Assembly: GCA_002102825.1 (NCBI GenBank)
Contig: DABJ01000007.1
Coordinates: 10,155 to 36,330 of the forward strand
Reading direction: 5' to 3'
Origin: Candidatus Gastranaerophilales bacterium HUM_12
GTDB taxonomy: Bacteria > Cyanobacteriota > Vampirovibrionia > Gastranaerophilales > Gastranaerophilaceae
DNA: 26,176 nucleotides
A program made the position numbers and the translations under genes. Shown here piece by piece: positions 6,768 through 14,695 of this stretch. Numbering within the stretch: the first letter of the stretch is position 1; each line of letters starts with the position of its first letter. Below the pieces are notes generated by a model that had not been told where the DNA came from, ran no database searches, and worked only from the letters and a program-made list of their open reading frames with translations.

Positions 6768-6802
6768 AAAAAAGGCTCGATACAAATTGTATCAAGCCTT
6801 TT
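6768..6802 (-). terminator. Intrinsic terminator of tuf (possibly bidirectional)
   Basis: AAAAGGCT and AGCCTTTT pair, then after one mismatch GATACAA pairs with TTGTATC. On the minus strand the hairpin is followed by a run of T, fitting the end of tuf, whose stop is at 6833. On the plus strand it can also stop transcripts from the RHH unit. Confidence 0.85.
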
Positions 6803-6832
6803 AAGTTTTTGTATTGGGTTATTTAAAAATTA

Positions 6833-8041
6833 TTACTCAATAATTTTGTCAACAACACCAGCACCAACTGTTCTACCACCTTCACGGATAGCGAATCTCA
6901 TACCTTCTTCGATAGCTACTGGAGCGATTAATTCAACTTCCATAACTACGTTATCACCAGGCATTACCATTTGACCGTCGAATTTGATTGAACCAGTTAC
7001 GTCTGTAGTTCTGATATAGAATTGAGGACGGTATCCTGGGAAGAATGGAGTGTGACGTCCACCTTCTTCTTTAGTCAATACGTAAACGTTAGCTGTGAAT
7101 TTAGTGTGTGGGTGAATTGAACCTGGTTTAGCAAGAACTTGACCACGTTCGATTTCAGTTTTATCAACACCACGAAGTAAAGCACCGATGTTATCACCTG
7201 CTTGACCTTGGTCAAGAGATTTTCTGAACATTTCAACACCAGTAACTGTTGTTTTCTTAGTAGGTTTGATACCAACTAATTCAACTTCGTCACCAACTTT
7301 AACAATACCACGTTCAACACGGCCAGTAGCAACTGTACCACGACCAGTGATTGAGAAGATGTCTTCGATTGGCATCAAGAATGGTTTGTCTAAGTCTCTA
7401 ACTGGTTCTGGGAAGTATGAATCTAAAGCGTCCATTAATTCCCAAATTTTGTCAACCCATTTATCTTCACCACGTTTAATTGATGGATTAGCTTGAACTG
7501 CTTCTAAAGCTTTCAAAGCTGAACCGTGAATGAATGGAATGTTGTCACCATCGAATTCGTAAGAAGAAAGAAGTTCTCTAACTTCCATTTCTACTAGTTC
7601 TAACAATTCTGGGTCATCAACCATATCACATTTGTTTAAGAATACAACGATGTTAGGAACACCAACTTGTTTTGCTAACAAGATGTGTTCACGAGTTTGA
7701 GGCATAGCACCATCTGTTGCAGCTACAACTAAGATAGCTCCGTCCATTTGAGCAGCACCTGTAATCATGTTTTTAACATAGTCAGCGTGGCCTGGGCAGT
7801 CAACGTGTGCATAGTGTCTGTTATCTGTTTCGTATTCTACGTGAGCAGTAGAGATGGTAATACCTCTAGCTCTTTCTTCTGGAGCAGCATCGATTTCATC
7901 GAATTTTTTAGCTGCTGCTTGACCAGCTGCTGCTAAAACACCAGTAATAGCTGCAGTTAATGTAGTTTTACCGTGGTCAACGTGGCCGATTGTACCTACG
8001 TTCAAGTGCGGTTTTTTACGTTCATACTTTTCACGTGCCAT
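6833..8041 (-). CDS. tuf: Elongation factor Tu
   Basis: EF-Tu is the GTPase that delivers aminoacyl-tRNA to the ribosome. The 402-residue product is full length. Seen are the N-terminus MAREKYERKKPHLNVGTIGH, the P-loop GHVDHGKT, switch I RGITISTAHVEYET, the G3 motif DCPGHADYVKNM, and the base-specificity motif NKCDMVDD, then complete domains II (TGRGTVATGRVERG) and III (GGRHTPFFPGYRPQFYIRTTDVTG). An SD (AAGGAGAT on the minus strand) precedes the ATG. It stands alone here, with its own promoter and terminator, and no fusA, rpsL, rpsG or rpsJ beside it. Codon use is more biased than in neighbours, as expected for a highly expressed gene. Confidence 0.98.
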   Translation of the reverse strand: MAREKYERKKPHLNVGTIGHVDHGKTTLTAAITGVLAAAGQAAAKKFDEIDAAPEERARGITISTAHVEYETDNRHYAHVDCPGHADYVKNMITGAAQMDGAILVVAATDGAMPQTREHILLAKQVGVPNIVVFLNKCDMVDDPELLELVEMEVRELLSSYEFDGDNIPFIHGSALKALEAVQANPSIKRGEDKWVDKIWELMDALDSYFPEPVRDLDKPFLMPIEDIFSITGRGTVATGRVERGIVKVGDEVELVGIKPTKKTTVTGVEMFRKSLDQGQAGDNIGALLRGVDKTEIERGQVLAKPGSIHPHTKFTANVYVLTKEEGGRHTPFFPGYRPQFYIRTTDVTGSIKFDGQMVMPGDNVVMEVELIAPVAIEEGMRFAIREGGRTVGAGVVDKIIE

Positions 8042-8108
8042 GAGATTAATCTCCTTCTTTTCTGTCTACTATATACTACTATAAATTTAGTATTCTACGA
8101 TACTTCTA

Positions 8109-8136
8109 ATTCTATCAGCTCATAATTTTTTGTCAA
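8109..8136 (-). promoter_or_regulatory. Strong sigma-70 promoter of tuf
   Basis: On the minus strand a perfect TTGACA (plus 8131-8136), a 16-nt spacer and TAGAAT (plus 8109-8114). The start site would be near 8102, leaving a leader of about 60 nt before the ATG. Confidence 0.7.
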
Positions 8137-8278
8137 GGTTTATTGTTGTATTTTGAAACATTTGAACATCTTATAAGAATATTACGAAATGTAACAATAT
8201 TTTTGATTTTAGGCAATCATGTCATTAAGAAATACTTTATATAAGTAAGAATGATTATGACACTCGGAGGATGAAATT

Positions 8279-8500
8279 ATGGGCGGCAATGCAATTGATG
8301 CAATCGGAAACGGATATAAAAAGGCAAGCACATATTTAGCTGGTTTTGGTACAAAAGAAGTTCGGAATATTAAAAAATTCTTGTTTGAGCAAAATGGTCA
8401 AGTGGCTGCAGGTCACGCATCGGCACAAAATACAGGTTCTGCTTTTGGTTGGGGCTTTGCTGCTTCTAATGGTCACGACTTAGGTGGTACTAATATTTAA
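8279..8500 (+). CDS. Small Gly/Ala-rich unknown protein
   Basis: A 73-residue protein beginning MGGNAIDAIGNGYKKASTYL and rich in Gly, Ala and Asn, with the late stretch GSAFGWGFAASNGHDLGG. A strong SD (GGAGG, 8266-8270) is 8 nt before the ATG. It has no cleavable signal or clear transmembrane helix. I do not recognise a family. It stands 61 bases ahead of coaX, on the same strand. Composition resembles the Gly-rich block of the 4367 product, but no alignable motif is shared. Confidence 0.65.
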   Translation: MGGNAIDAIGNGYKKASTYLAGFGTKEVRNIKKFLFEQNGQVAAGHASAQNTGSAFGWGFAASNGHDLGGTNI

Positions 8501-8523
8501 TTTTGCATAAAAACTATGTTTGT

Positions 8524-8561
8524 AATAGACTTGTTCTCAGATATGTGAGGACAAGTCTATT
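8524..8561 (+). promoter_or_regulatory. 16-bp hairpin abutting the coaX start codon
   Basis: AATAGACTTGTTCTCA (8524-8539) pairs with TGAGGACAAGTCTATT (8546-8561), with one T-G wobble, around loop GATATG. The last paired base is directly followed by the coaX ATG at 8562. The only SD-like sequence, GAGG (8547-8550), is inside the 3' arm. No T run follows, so it is not a normal terminator; translational control is more likely. Confidence 0.65.
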
Positions 8562-9335
8562 ATGTTATTAACAGCAGATATTGGAAATACAAGTATTACC
8601 CTAGGTTTATATAGCGATGATAAGTATATTAATGAGTTTCGTTTAGCTTCAGACAAGGATTTGTCGGGTGAAGAATATGAAATTCTTTTGAAGTCTTTGT
8701 TTAAGGGTTATTCAATTGACGGTTGCGTAATTGCATCTGTCGTGGAAGAGCTCAATATAAAATTCAAACGCGCTGTTGATAACGTCTTTGGTATTAAATC
8801 CGTATTTGTCGCATCAGATATCAATTTGGGAGTAAAAGTTTTAACCGATAATCCTCGAGAAGTAGGTGCTGACAGGCTTGCAAATGCAGTTGCGGCTGCC
8901 AATTTGTATCAAGGTGCAGTTATTGTAATTGATTTTGGTACGGCAACATCATTTGATATTATTAATTCTAACCGAGAATTTTTAGGAGGTGTAATTGCCC
9001 CTGGGATAAACACTCAAATGAAGTGTTTGAAAAATGCAACATCAAAACTTCCAAAGATAGATGTTTCAATTTCTCAAAACGCAATTGGGCATAACACTAC
9101 AGATGCAATCCTATCGGGAGTAATTCGAGGAACGGCTTGCATGGTTGACGGATTGGTTGCACAATGTGAAAGAGAACTCGGAGAAAAAGCTACAATTGTT
9201 GCAACCGGTGGTTATTGTGGTTTGATTGCAAACTATTTAACCAGACCTTTTGATGATGTAAATCCAACATTGACTTTAGAGGGATTAAGACAAATTTATA
9301 TTCTTAATACTGCAGATAAAAAAGTTTCCGTTTAG
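8562..9335 (+). CDS. coaX: Type III pantothenate kinase
   Basis: CoaX phosphorylates pantothenate, the first step of coenzyme A synthesis; type III enzymes belong to the ASKHA fold and are not feedback-inhibited by CoA. The 257-residue length is normal. Motifs seen: the phosphate loop LLTADIGNTSITLGLY at the N-terminus; the substrate region NPREVGADRLANAVAAANLY near residue 100; IDFGTATSFDII near 125; GGVIAPGINTQM; and the late ATGGYCGLI. The ATG at 8562 begins exactly at the domain start. Its ribosome binding site lies in a long hairpin (8524-8561), so expression may be controlled by RNA folding. No other CoA gene is adjacent. Confidence 0.95.
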   Translation: MLLTADIGNTSITLGLYSDDKYINEFRLASDKDLSGEEYEILLKSLFKGYSIDGCVIASVVEELNIKFKRAVDNVFGIKSVFVASDINLGVKVLTDNPREVGADRLANAVAAANLYQGAVIVIDFGTATSFDIINSNREFLGGVIAPGINTQMKCLKNATSKLPKIDVSISQNAIGHNTTDAILSGVIRGTACMVDGLVAQCERELGEKATIVATGGYCGLIANYLTRPFDDVNPTLTLEGLRQIYILNTADKKVSV

Positions 9336-9348
9336 TCCGGTTTATATT

Positions 9349-9395
9349 CAATAGGGACTTTAAAATCACATTTAAAATGATTGAAAAGTCTATTG
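9349..9395. terminator. Hairpin between convergent coaX and PHP genes
   Basis: CAATAGGGACTTT (9349-9361) pairs with AAAGTCTATTG (9385-9395) except for a small bulge. It sits between two convergent genes and may end one or both transcripts, but the T runs are poor. Confidence 0.4.
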
Positions 9396-9409
9396 ATGGT
9401 AGTAACGAT

Positions 9410-10036
9410 TTACCCCAACTCTTTATTGTGGCAATCTGTTCCTCCGGTTTTGATTAGGTTATATTTATCTGCAAGTGCTTCTATATCTTTGGGGTTTGAA
9501 AATTTAATATACTTTCTCCACCTTGGGTAAGGGTAGTAAACCTCAATTCCATCTAATCCTAAGTCTTTCAAATCTTTTACGAACTTATCTAAATTTAATG
9601 CCCAACAACAGCAAGGATGAGCTAAAACGGCAATCCCTCCGGCTGAGTGAATAGTGTCAATTAGTTCTTTGATGTCTCTTTTCGCAAAGAATCGGATAAT
9701 GTCCATTTCTGTCCCTCGTTTATCTTTTGCGTAGAATTTTTTCATATTTTCATTATTAATATCTATTCCATAAGCCAACAAATGTAAAAATACATATTTG
9801 TACCAAACATCAAATTCAACACCATAAATAGCGCCGGAATCAGGGTTGTCAATATGCCCTTTGATTGTGTTATGGTCTGTTATTGCAAAAATTTTATACT
9901 TATTTTTTGCTTGATTTACAATATCAGAAAAAGCTCCTTTCCCATCAGAATAGGTCGTGTGGATATGGAGATTAGCTTTTCCCTCCTGATAATCCTCTTT
10001 TGTAATTTCTTTTATTAAATCTTTGTAATTTTTCAT
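9410..10036 (-). CDS. PHP-domain metal-dependent phosphoesterase (TrpH/YciV-like)
   Basis: PHP enzymes hydrolyse phosphoesters with a trinuclear metal site; the TrpH/YciV branch acts on nucleoside 3',5'-bisphosphates or short RNA 5' ends. In this 208-residue form I see NLHIHTTYSDGKG (metal His-x-His), AITDHNTIKGH, the acidic GVEFDVWYK strand, HLLAYGIDI, AHPCCCWALN (metal His) and the C-terminal GGTDCHNKELG (Asp-x-His). It is shorter than full-length TrpH (about 290 residues), mostly through a compact middle. The internal ATG at 10034-10036 (MKNYKDLIKEI) is chosen: an earlier in-frame ATG at 10096 would overlap the divergent gene and adds a non-conserved stretch. Exact substrate is uncertain. 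Confidence 0.85.
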   Translation of the reverse strand: MKNYKDLIKEITKEDYQEGKANLHIHTTYSDGKGAFSDIVNQAKNKYKIFAITDHNTIKGHIDNPDSGAIYGVEFDVWYKYVFLHLLAYGIDINNENMKKFYAKDKRGTEMDIIRFFAKRDIKELIDTIHSAGGIAVLAHPCCCWALNLDKFVKDLKDLGLDGIEVYYPYPRWRKYIKFSNPKDIEALADKYNLIKTGGTDCHNKELG

Positions 10037-10088
10037 TGTTTTTCTAAATATATTTGTAATAAAATTATGATACAACAAAGGAGGTCTT

Positions 10089-11039
10089 ATGTCCAAATAT
10101 AAAATGAAAAACAGTATTTGGTTTGTATTATTTGAGGGTTTAAAAATCTATTTTTCAAATATTGATAAGTTCATTTTGTATATGTTATTTCCGGTACTGG
10201 GGCAAGTTTTGGGGATAGCTCTTTGTTTTGGTTTAACTTTAGGTTTGTCAGATAAGATTGCTGCTAAAGCTGATAGTATATCTTCTGCAATGCTATTTAT
10301 TTTACTTTTGGCAATTCCGGGATTATTGATATTTGCAAAAGCTTTTTGGGATTATGTAGTAGCTTATGTTGCTTTGAATTCAATGACGGAAGGGGCTGTA
10401 ACCAGTGGAAAGGTTTATGATTTCAAATCTCATAACGAAGTTGCAACGAGAAGAAGTTTTAAATATATCGGATTTCTCCTAATATTAAGTGTTTTAATGT
10501 CATTAGGTACAAGTATTTTCTTTATAATTCCGGGGTTTGTCTTGTGGATTTATTTAATCCTAATTTTTCAAATTTTTACATTTGAACCGGATTTATCAAT
10601 ATGGGAATGCTATAAAAAAAGTTTTGTTCTTGTAAAAGGTGATTGGGGCAGGACATTCTCCTTGATGTTAATTTTAGCATTCTTCTCAATATTTATCATC
10701 ACTCAAGGAATTACTGTTGTATTTGATTATTTGAATTTGACAAAATCTGTTTGCTCTATATTTGATTTTATAGGAAAACTTTTGCCATTGCATACAATAA
10801 ATCATGCTTTTTCTTATGCAAGATTGCCTTATAATATTACTGTAGAAATGGTTTCAAATTGGATATTTGTTACTATTTTGAGTTGTATAGTTGCAGGGTT
10901 AACTCTTCCAATCAGAAGTATTTGTTGGTCTTTGTGGTACAAAAATCTTTCTGATATAAAAGATACTGAGCAAGTCAAGGATACAAAAAGGTCAAAGAAA
11001 ATAACTAGAAAAACAAAAAATGAATATAGGGACGAATAG
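10089..11039 (+). CDS. Polytopic inner-membrane protein
   Basis: A 316-residue membrane protein with about six hydrophobic segments (roughly 28-53, 66-88, 122-142, 143-163, 190-213 and 258-278). Between the fourth and fifth is the amphipathic stretch FEPDLSIWECYKKSFVLVKG, a pattern typical of DUF975/DUF4013-like and glycerophosphodiesterase-membrane-domain proteins, where a helix with an SxxLxxG-type pattern lies on the membrane. The C-terminus (about 290-316) is a strongly basic cytoplasmic tail. An excellent SD (AAAGGAGGT) precedes the ATG at 10089. It is the first gene of a plus-strand run continuing with a zinc ribbon and rph. Specific function is unknown. Confidence 0.8.
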   Translation: MSKYKMKNSIWFVLFEGLKIYFSNIDKFILYMLFPVLGQVLGIALCFGLTLGLSDKIAAKADSISSAMLFILLLAIPGLLIFAKAFWDYVVAYVALNSMTEGAVTSGKVYDFKSHNEVATRRSFKYIGFLLILSVLMSLGTSIFFIIPGFVLWIYLILIFQIFTFEPDLSIWECYKKSFVLVKGDWGRTFSLMLILAFFSIFIITQGITVVFDYLNLTKSVCSIFDFIGKLLPLHTINHAFSYARLPYNITVEMVSNWIFVTILSCIVAGLTLPIRSICWSLWYKNLSDIKDTEQVKDTKRSKKITRKTKNEYRDE

Positions 11040-11045
11040 TTTATT

Positions 11046-11270
11046 ATGTTTATTTGTAAGAATTGTAAATCAAAAGATAAATTTGAATTGATGTTTTCTC
11101 CTGATTATCAAGGGGATAAGAATTTTTCGCAACGATATAACGAAAAAAATGAAATTGAAATTACTGTTGACGGATATGTTTTTGTTCCGGATTTGCAATT
11201 TATGAATGAGCATGCCGTTTGTCGTTATTGCGGACAAATTTATATGTGGGATTACGATTATAACGGATAA
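11046..11270 (+). CDS. Small zinc-ribbon protein
   Basis: A 74-residue protein with two CxxC knuckles, CKNC at residues 4-7 and CRYC near 59-62, framing an acidic middle (TVDGYVFVPDLQF). This spacing is a rubredoxin/zinc-ribbon arrangement. It starts six bases after the membrane-protein stop codon and is almost certainly translated from the same message. It ends in an acidic aromatic tail (MWDYDYNG). It probably binds one zinc ion; whether it contacts nucleic acid or protein cannot be told. Confidence 0.75.
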   Translation: MFICKNCKSKDKFELMFSPDYQGDKNFSQRYNEKNEIEITVDGYVFVPDLQFMNEHAVCRYCGQIYMWDYDYNG

Positions 11271-11321
11271 ATGAACTTTATAAACAGAAAATCGTTATTA
11301 TTAATATAAGGAGAAAGTGGA

Positions 11322-12017
11322 ATGAGGATTGAGAACAGAGAGAACAATCAAACAAGAGATGTAAAATTCACAAGAAACTATACAAAACATGCTTTAGGCT
11401 CAGTTTTAGTTGAATTTGGAGATACTAAAGTTATAACAACTGCCAGTGTAGAGGTTGGAAAACCGAAATGGATGGATAAAGATGATAAAAGAGGTTGGTT
11501 GACTGCAGAATATTCTTTGTTGCCATCTTCAACGTCAACAAGATGTTCAAGAGAAAGAACTAAAATTTCCGGTAGAACACAAGAAATTCAGAGACTTATC
11601 GGAAGAAGTTTGAGAGCATGTTTGGATTTAGAAAAAATGTCTGATTTGACAATTACAATTGATGCAGATGTTATTCAAGCAGATGGCGGTACAAGAACAG
11701 CAAGTATTTGTGGCGGATTTGTTGCTTTATCAGATGCGATTGATAAATTATTGACTGACGGAACATTGAAAGAAAATCCGATTATTGAACCTGTTGGGGC
11801 AATTTCAGCAGGAATTGTTGATGGGGAAGTTCGTTTGGATTTGAATTATGCAGAAGATTCTCATGCTCAAGTTGATTCAAATGTTGTTCTTACAAAGAGT
11901 GGCAAGATTATTGAATTTCAAACCACGGCTGAGGGTGAACCTTATGAATTTGATAAGATGATTGAAATTTTCAAACTTGCGAAAAAGGGAATTTCAGAAA
12001 TTATTGATATGTATTAA
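11322..12017 (+). CDS. rph: Ribonuclease PH
   Basis: RNase PH is a phosphorolytic 3'-5' exoribonuclease that trims tRNA 3' ends, working as a hexamer. The 231 residues match the family from end to end: KHALGSVLVEFGDTKVITTA, RGWLTAEYSLLPSSTSTR, the phosphate/RNA-binding block SGRTQEIQRLIGRSLRACLD, the catalytic-core IDADVIQADGGTRTASICGG, and TTAEGEPYEFDKM. It is slightly shorter than the E. coli protein at the C-terminus. AAGGAGAAAG stands before the ATG at 11322. It is in a run of plus-strand genes with the two secreted helical proteins just downstream; this link is probably positional only. Confidence 0.97.
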   Translation: MRIENRENNQTRDVKFTRNYTKHALGSVLVEFGDTKVITTASVEVGKPKWMDKDDKRGWLTAEYSLLPSSTSTRCSRERTKISGRTQEIQRLIGRSLRACLDLEKMSDLTITIDADVIQADGGTRTASICGGFVALSDAIDKLLTDGTLKENPIIEPVGAISAGIVDGEVRLDLNYAEDSHAQVDSNVVLTKSGKIIEFQTTAEGEPYEFDKMIEIFKLAKKGISEIIDMY

Positions 12018-12038
12018 TTTTGAAGTAGGATTTTAGGT

Positions 12039-12383
12039 ATGTTTAGGGTTTTAGTTTATATCGTGATATTTGGAATGTTATTCTCCGGTGTTGAGTGTTA
12101 TGCCTTTGGAAATACAAAAGAACCTGTGCAATCAACACAAGGGATAGAGTTAAATAACGATATTGTAAAATCTGCTAAAATATCTTTCAAAGACCGTCAA
12201 AAGTATAATAAGAAAAGAAAAACGTCTATGGATTATATAAAAGCTAAAAAACAAATTAAAAGGGTTGATGCTTTAAAGGAGAAAAGACAAAAAGACTTAG
12301 AGTTTTTACAAGATAAATTAGATAAAAAGAAAGAGAAATTAGAAGTTTTAACTTCTGAAGAGTTGAAAGGAGAAAACAAATGA
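12039..12383 (+). CDS. Secreted Lys-rich helical protein
   Basis: A 114-residue protein with an N-terminal hydrophobic segment (FRVLVYIVIFGMLFSGVECYA) that looks like a signal peptide, possibly with cleavage after CYA. The mature part is strongly basic and helical, with KKEKLEVLTSEELKGE near the end and a coiled-coil pattern from about residue 65. Its stop codon overlaps the next gene's start by four bases (ATGA), so the two are translationally coupled and probably act together outside the cytoplasm. No family recognised. Confidence 0.7.
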   Translation: MFRVLVYIVIFGMLFSGVECYAFGNTKEPVQSTQGIELNNDIVKSAKISFKDRQKYNKKRKTSMDYIKAKKQIKRVDALKEKRQKDLEFLQDKLDKKKEKLEVLTSEELKGENK

Positions 12384-12895
12384 AAAAATTATTAGTTTCA
12401 CTTATGGCTGTATCAATTTTATCAGTTGGAGCTGCTAATGCAGGAACTTTATCAAACGCATTAAATAATGCCGCAAATAAAGTTGGACAAAGAGAACAAT
12501 CTTTGACTAATGCTCAAAAAGAAGCAGCTAAAAAACAACAAGAACGTCAAAAAGCTTACGAACAACAAAAGAAAGCAAATCAACAAGCATTAGAAAAGAA
12601 AAAACAAGAATTACAAAAGAGACAAGAACAGGCTAAAAAAGATGCAGAAGCAAGACAAAAAGCAAATCAACAAGCTCTAGAAAAGAAAAAACAAGAATGG
12701 CAAAAGAAACAAGAACAAGCTAAAAAAGATGCAGCTGCAAGACAAAAAGCAAATCAACAAGCTCTAGAAAAGAAAAAACAAGAGTGGCAAAAGAAACAAG
12801 AACAAGCTAAAAAAGATGCAGCTGCAAGACAAAAAGCTAACCAAAATGCTTTACAAAAGAAAAAAGATGCTTTCAATACTTTAATCGGTAAATAG
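12380..12895 (+). CDS. Secreted repeat protein with a long charged helix
   Basis: A 171-residue protein with a clear signal peptide (MKKLLVSLMAVSILSVGAANA, cleavage probably after ANA). The mature chain is an almost uninterrupted Lys/Gln/Glu/Ala helix containing three tandem 29-residue repeats (residues 65-151, starting KANQQALEKKKQE and ending KKDAAARQ) plus a partial fourth. Units two and three are nearly identical at DNA level. It would form a rod, either a coiled coil or a single stable helix, in the periplasm or at the surface. It overlaps the preceding secreted gene by 4 nt and is followed by a terminator. The repeat character makes copy number likely to vary between strains. Function unknown. 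Confidence 0.8.
   Translation: MKKLLVSLMAVSILSVGAANAGTLSNALNNAANKVGQREQSLTNAQKEAAKKQQERQKAYEQQKKANQQALEKKKQELQKRQEQAKKDAEARQKANQQALEKKKQEWQKKQEQAKKDAAARQKANQQALEKKKQEWQKKQEQAKKDAAARQKANQNALQKKKDAFNTLIGK
12572..12895 (+). repeat. Tandem 87-bp coding repeat
   Basis: Three 87-bp units begin at 12572, 12659 and 12746, with a partial fourth from 12833. Each starts AAAGCAAATCAACAAG or a close variant and encodes 29 residues. The second and third units are nearly identical, indicating recent duplication or homogenisation. Confidence 0.9.
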
Positions 12896-12920
12896 TTTTT
12901 AAGCATACAAAATAATTAAG

Positions 12921-12962
12921 AGAAGTGGAAGTTTACGATTGTAAATTTCTGCTTCTTTTTTG
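12921..12962 (+). terminator. Intrinsic terminator of the secreted-protein unit
   Basis: AGAAG pairs with CTTCT and, after a mismatched TG/TG, GAAGTTTAC pairs with GTAAATTTC around loop GATT. A long T run follows. It closes the plus-strand run ending at 12895. Confidence 0.8.
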
Positions 12963-12969
12963 TTATCTG

Positions 12970-12978
12970 TGGTATAAT
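12970..12978 (+). promoter_or_regulatory. Extended -10 promoter of ilvB
   Basis: TGG followed by a perfect TATAAT (12973-12978) is an extended -10 element. No good -35 is visible at 16-18 nt, which such promoters tolerate. The start would be near 12985, giving a short leader of about 25 nt. Confidence 0.6.
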
Positions 12979-13010
12979 GAAGAAAGTCAGATTATGGGGA
13001 TAAAGTGTAC

Positions 13011-14645
13011 ATGTTGATAGGACAAGATACAAAAACAATAACTGGGGCTAAAATCATCATTGAAACGTTAAAAGGTTTAGGTGTTGACACTATTTTCGGC
13101 TACCCTGGAGGGATTGTTTTGGGTATTTATGATGAATTGTATAATGATTCATCTATAAAACATGTACTTGTTCGTCATGAACAGTCTGCTGTCCATGCTG
13201 CTGAGGGTTATGCTCGTATAACTGGCAAATGTGGTGTGGTATTAGTTACATCTGGTCCAGGGGCAACAAATACTGTTACCGGTATTGTTAACGCATATTT
13301 AGATGGTTATCCTCTTGTTGTTTTAACAGGTCAGGTTTTCAAAGATTTGATAGGCAAAGATGCATTTCAAGAAGCTGATATTTGCGATATGACAAAAACT
13401 TGTACTAAAAAAGTTTTTCAAATTACAGATGCAAAAAATATTCAAAGTACTCTTGTTGAGGCTTTTAAAATAGCTCAATCAGGTAAAAAAGGACCTGTTT
13501 TGATTGATATGGCAAAGGATATTTTTTCTCAAACTATTGAAAATTGGGATAGTGAAATTCCAAAATTGTCATTCCATATCCTTGAAGCAAAAGAACAAGA
13601 TGTTTTGAATGTTTTAGATAAAATTTCAAAAGCTTCAAAACCTGTTATTGTTGCAGGTGGAGGAGTTACTCATGCTAACGCAGGAAAAGGATTGCAAGAA
13701 TTCTCAATAAAGTTTGATATTCCTGTCGTTAGCACAATGATGGGACTTGGAACTTTCCCTCAAAATAGTAAAAATTATTTTGGTATGGTTGGAATATTTG
13801 GGGATAAAGCTGCTAATCAAATTTTAAAAGATGCTGATTTGATTGTGTCTTTGGGTGCAAGATTTAATGACAGAATTACTTGTATGTTTAAAGATTCCGA
13901 TCTGTCTTCTAAATTTGTTCAAATTGATATAAATGAAAAAGAAATTGGACGAGTTATTTCTCCAATGGAATCCGTTTGTGCGGATATTAAAGATGTTTTA
14001 AGTAAGATGAATTCTTTTGGTTTAAATAAAAGTTTTTCATCATGGTTAAATGATGCTCAAAGTTTAAGGAATTTGAATGTTGAGCGTAAAAGATTTACAA
14101 ATAGACTTCATTCTTTTGAAGTTATTAGAAAGATTGAAGAGTTTACAAAGAATAAAGATTTAATATTTACATCAGAAGTCGGTCAGCATCAATTGTGGGC
14201 GGTTCAAAATTTGAAACAAAACGCAAACAGAAAAGTTTTAGTTTCCGGTGGTTCCGGAACTATGGGCTTTGGTTTTCCTGCTGCAATAGGTGTAGCTATA
14301 GCAAATCCGGAAAAACCTGTAGTTTGTATTACCGGAGATGGTTCGTTCCAAATGGGATTGCATGAACTTGCTACTTGCATTGATTATGATTTAGATGTTA
14401 AAATAATGATATTGAATAACGGATATCTGGGAATGGTTAGACAATTGCAAGACAAGACTTGTGGAGGACGTTATTCTCAAACAAAAATTTCAAATCCGGA
14501 CTTTCTGAAATTAGCCGAAAGTTATGGTACAAAAGCTCTAAGAGTTAAATCTATTGACGAAGTAGATTATGCTTTATCTAAGGCATTTTCAACTAAAGGA
14601 ACATTTATTGTTGACTTTGAAGTTGAACCTATGGAGCTATTGTAG
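13011..14645 (+). CDS. ilvB: Acetolactate synthase large subunit
   Basis: This ThDP-dependent enzyme makes acetolactate and acetohydroxybutyrate for branched-chain amino acids. The 544 residues show the catalytic glutamate in LVRHEQSAVHAAEGYAR (Glu57), TSGPGATNTVTGI, the anabolic-type GKDAFQEADI, the FAD-domain LGARFNDRIT, and the ThDP motif GDGSFQMGLHELAT running to NNGYLGMVRQLQ. At the usual MVRQWQ site the tryptophan is leucine (codon 14445-14447); in plants the equivalent Trp-to-Leu change gives herbicide resistance. I prefer ATG 13011, with GGGGA ten bases upstream; a GTG at 13005 is possible. No ilvN regulatory subunit or other ilv gene is adjacent, so the small subunit must be elsewhere or absent. 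Confidence 0.95.
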   Translation: MLIGQDTKTITGAKIIIETLKGLGVDTIFGYPGGIVLGIYDELYNDSSIKHVLVRHEQSAVHAAEGYARITGKCGVVLVTSGPGATNTVTGIVNAYLDGYPLVVLTGQVFKDLIGKDAFQEADICDMTKTCTKKVFQITDAKNIQSTLVEAFKIAQSGKKGPVLIDMAKDIFSQTIENWDSEIPKLSFHILEAKEQDVLNVLDKISKASKPVIVAGGGVTHANAGKGLQEFSIKFDIPVVSTMMGLGTFPQNSKNYFGMVGIFGDKAANQILKDADLIVSLGARFNDRITCMFKDSDLSSKFVQIDINEKEIGRVISPMESVCADIKDVLSKMNSFGLNKSFSSWLNDAQSLRNLNVERKRFTNRLHSFEVIRKIEEFTKNKDLIFTSEVGQHQLWAVQNLKQNANRKVLVSGGSGTMGFGFPAAIGVAIANPEKPVVCITGDGSFQMGLHELATCIDYDLDVKIMILNNGYLGMVRQLQDKTCGGRYSQTKISNPDFLKLAESYGTKALRVKSIDEVDYALSKAFSTKGTFIVDFEVEPMELL

Positions 14646-14695
14646 AGATATAGTTATAAATAGTTATTACCCTGTGTGAAGAGGCTTGAACAATA

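Noticed and set aside
8524..9395. Inverted repeats flanking coaX as mobile-element ends
   Set aside because: The shared AATAGACTT core is short and both sites are better explained as local hairpins; coaX is a housekeeping gene.
10037..10096. Longer N-terminus for the PHP protein starting at 10096
   Set aside because: It would overlap the start of the divergent membrane-protein gene, and the added residues resemble no PHP sequence.
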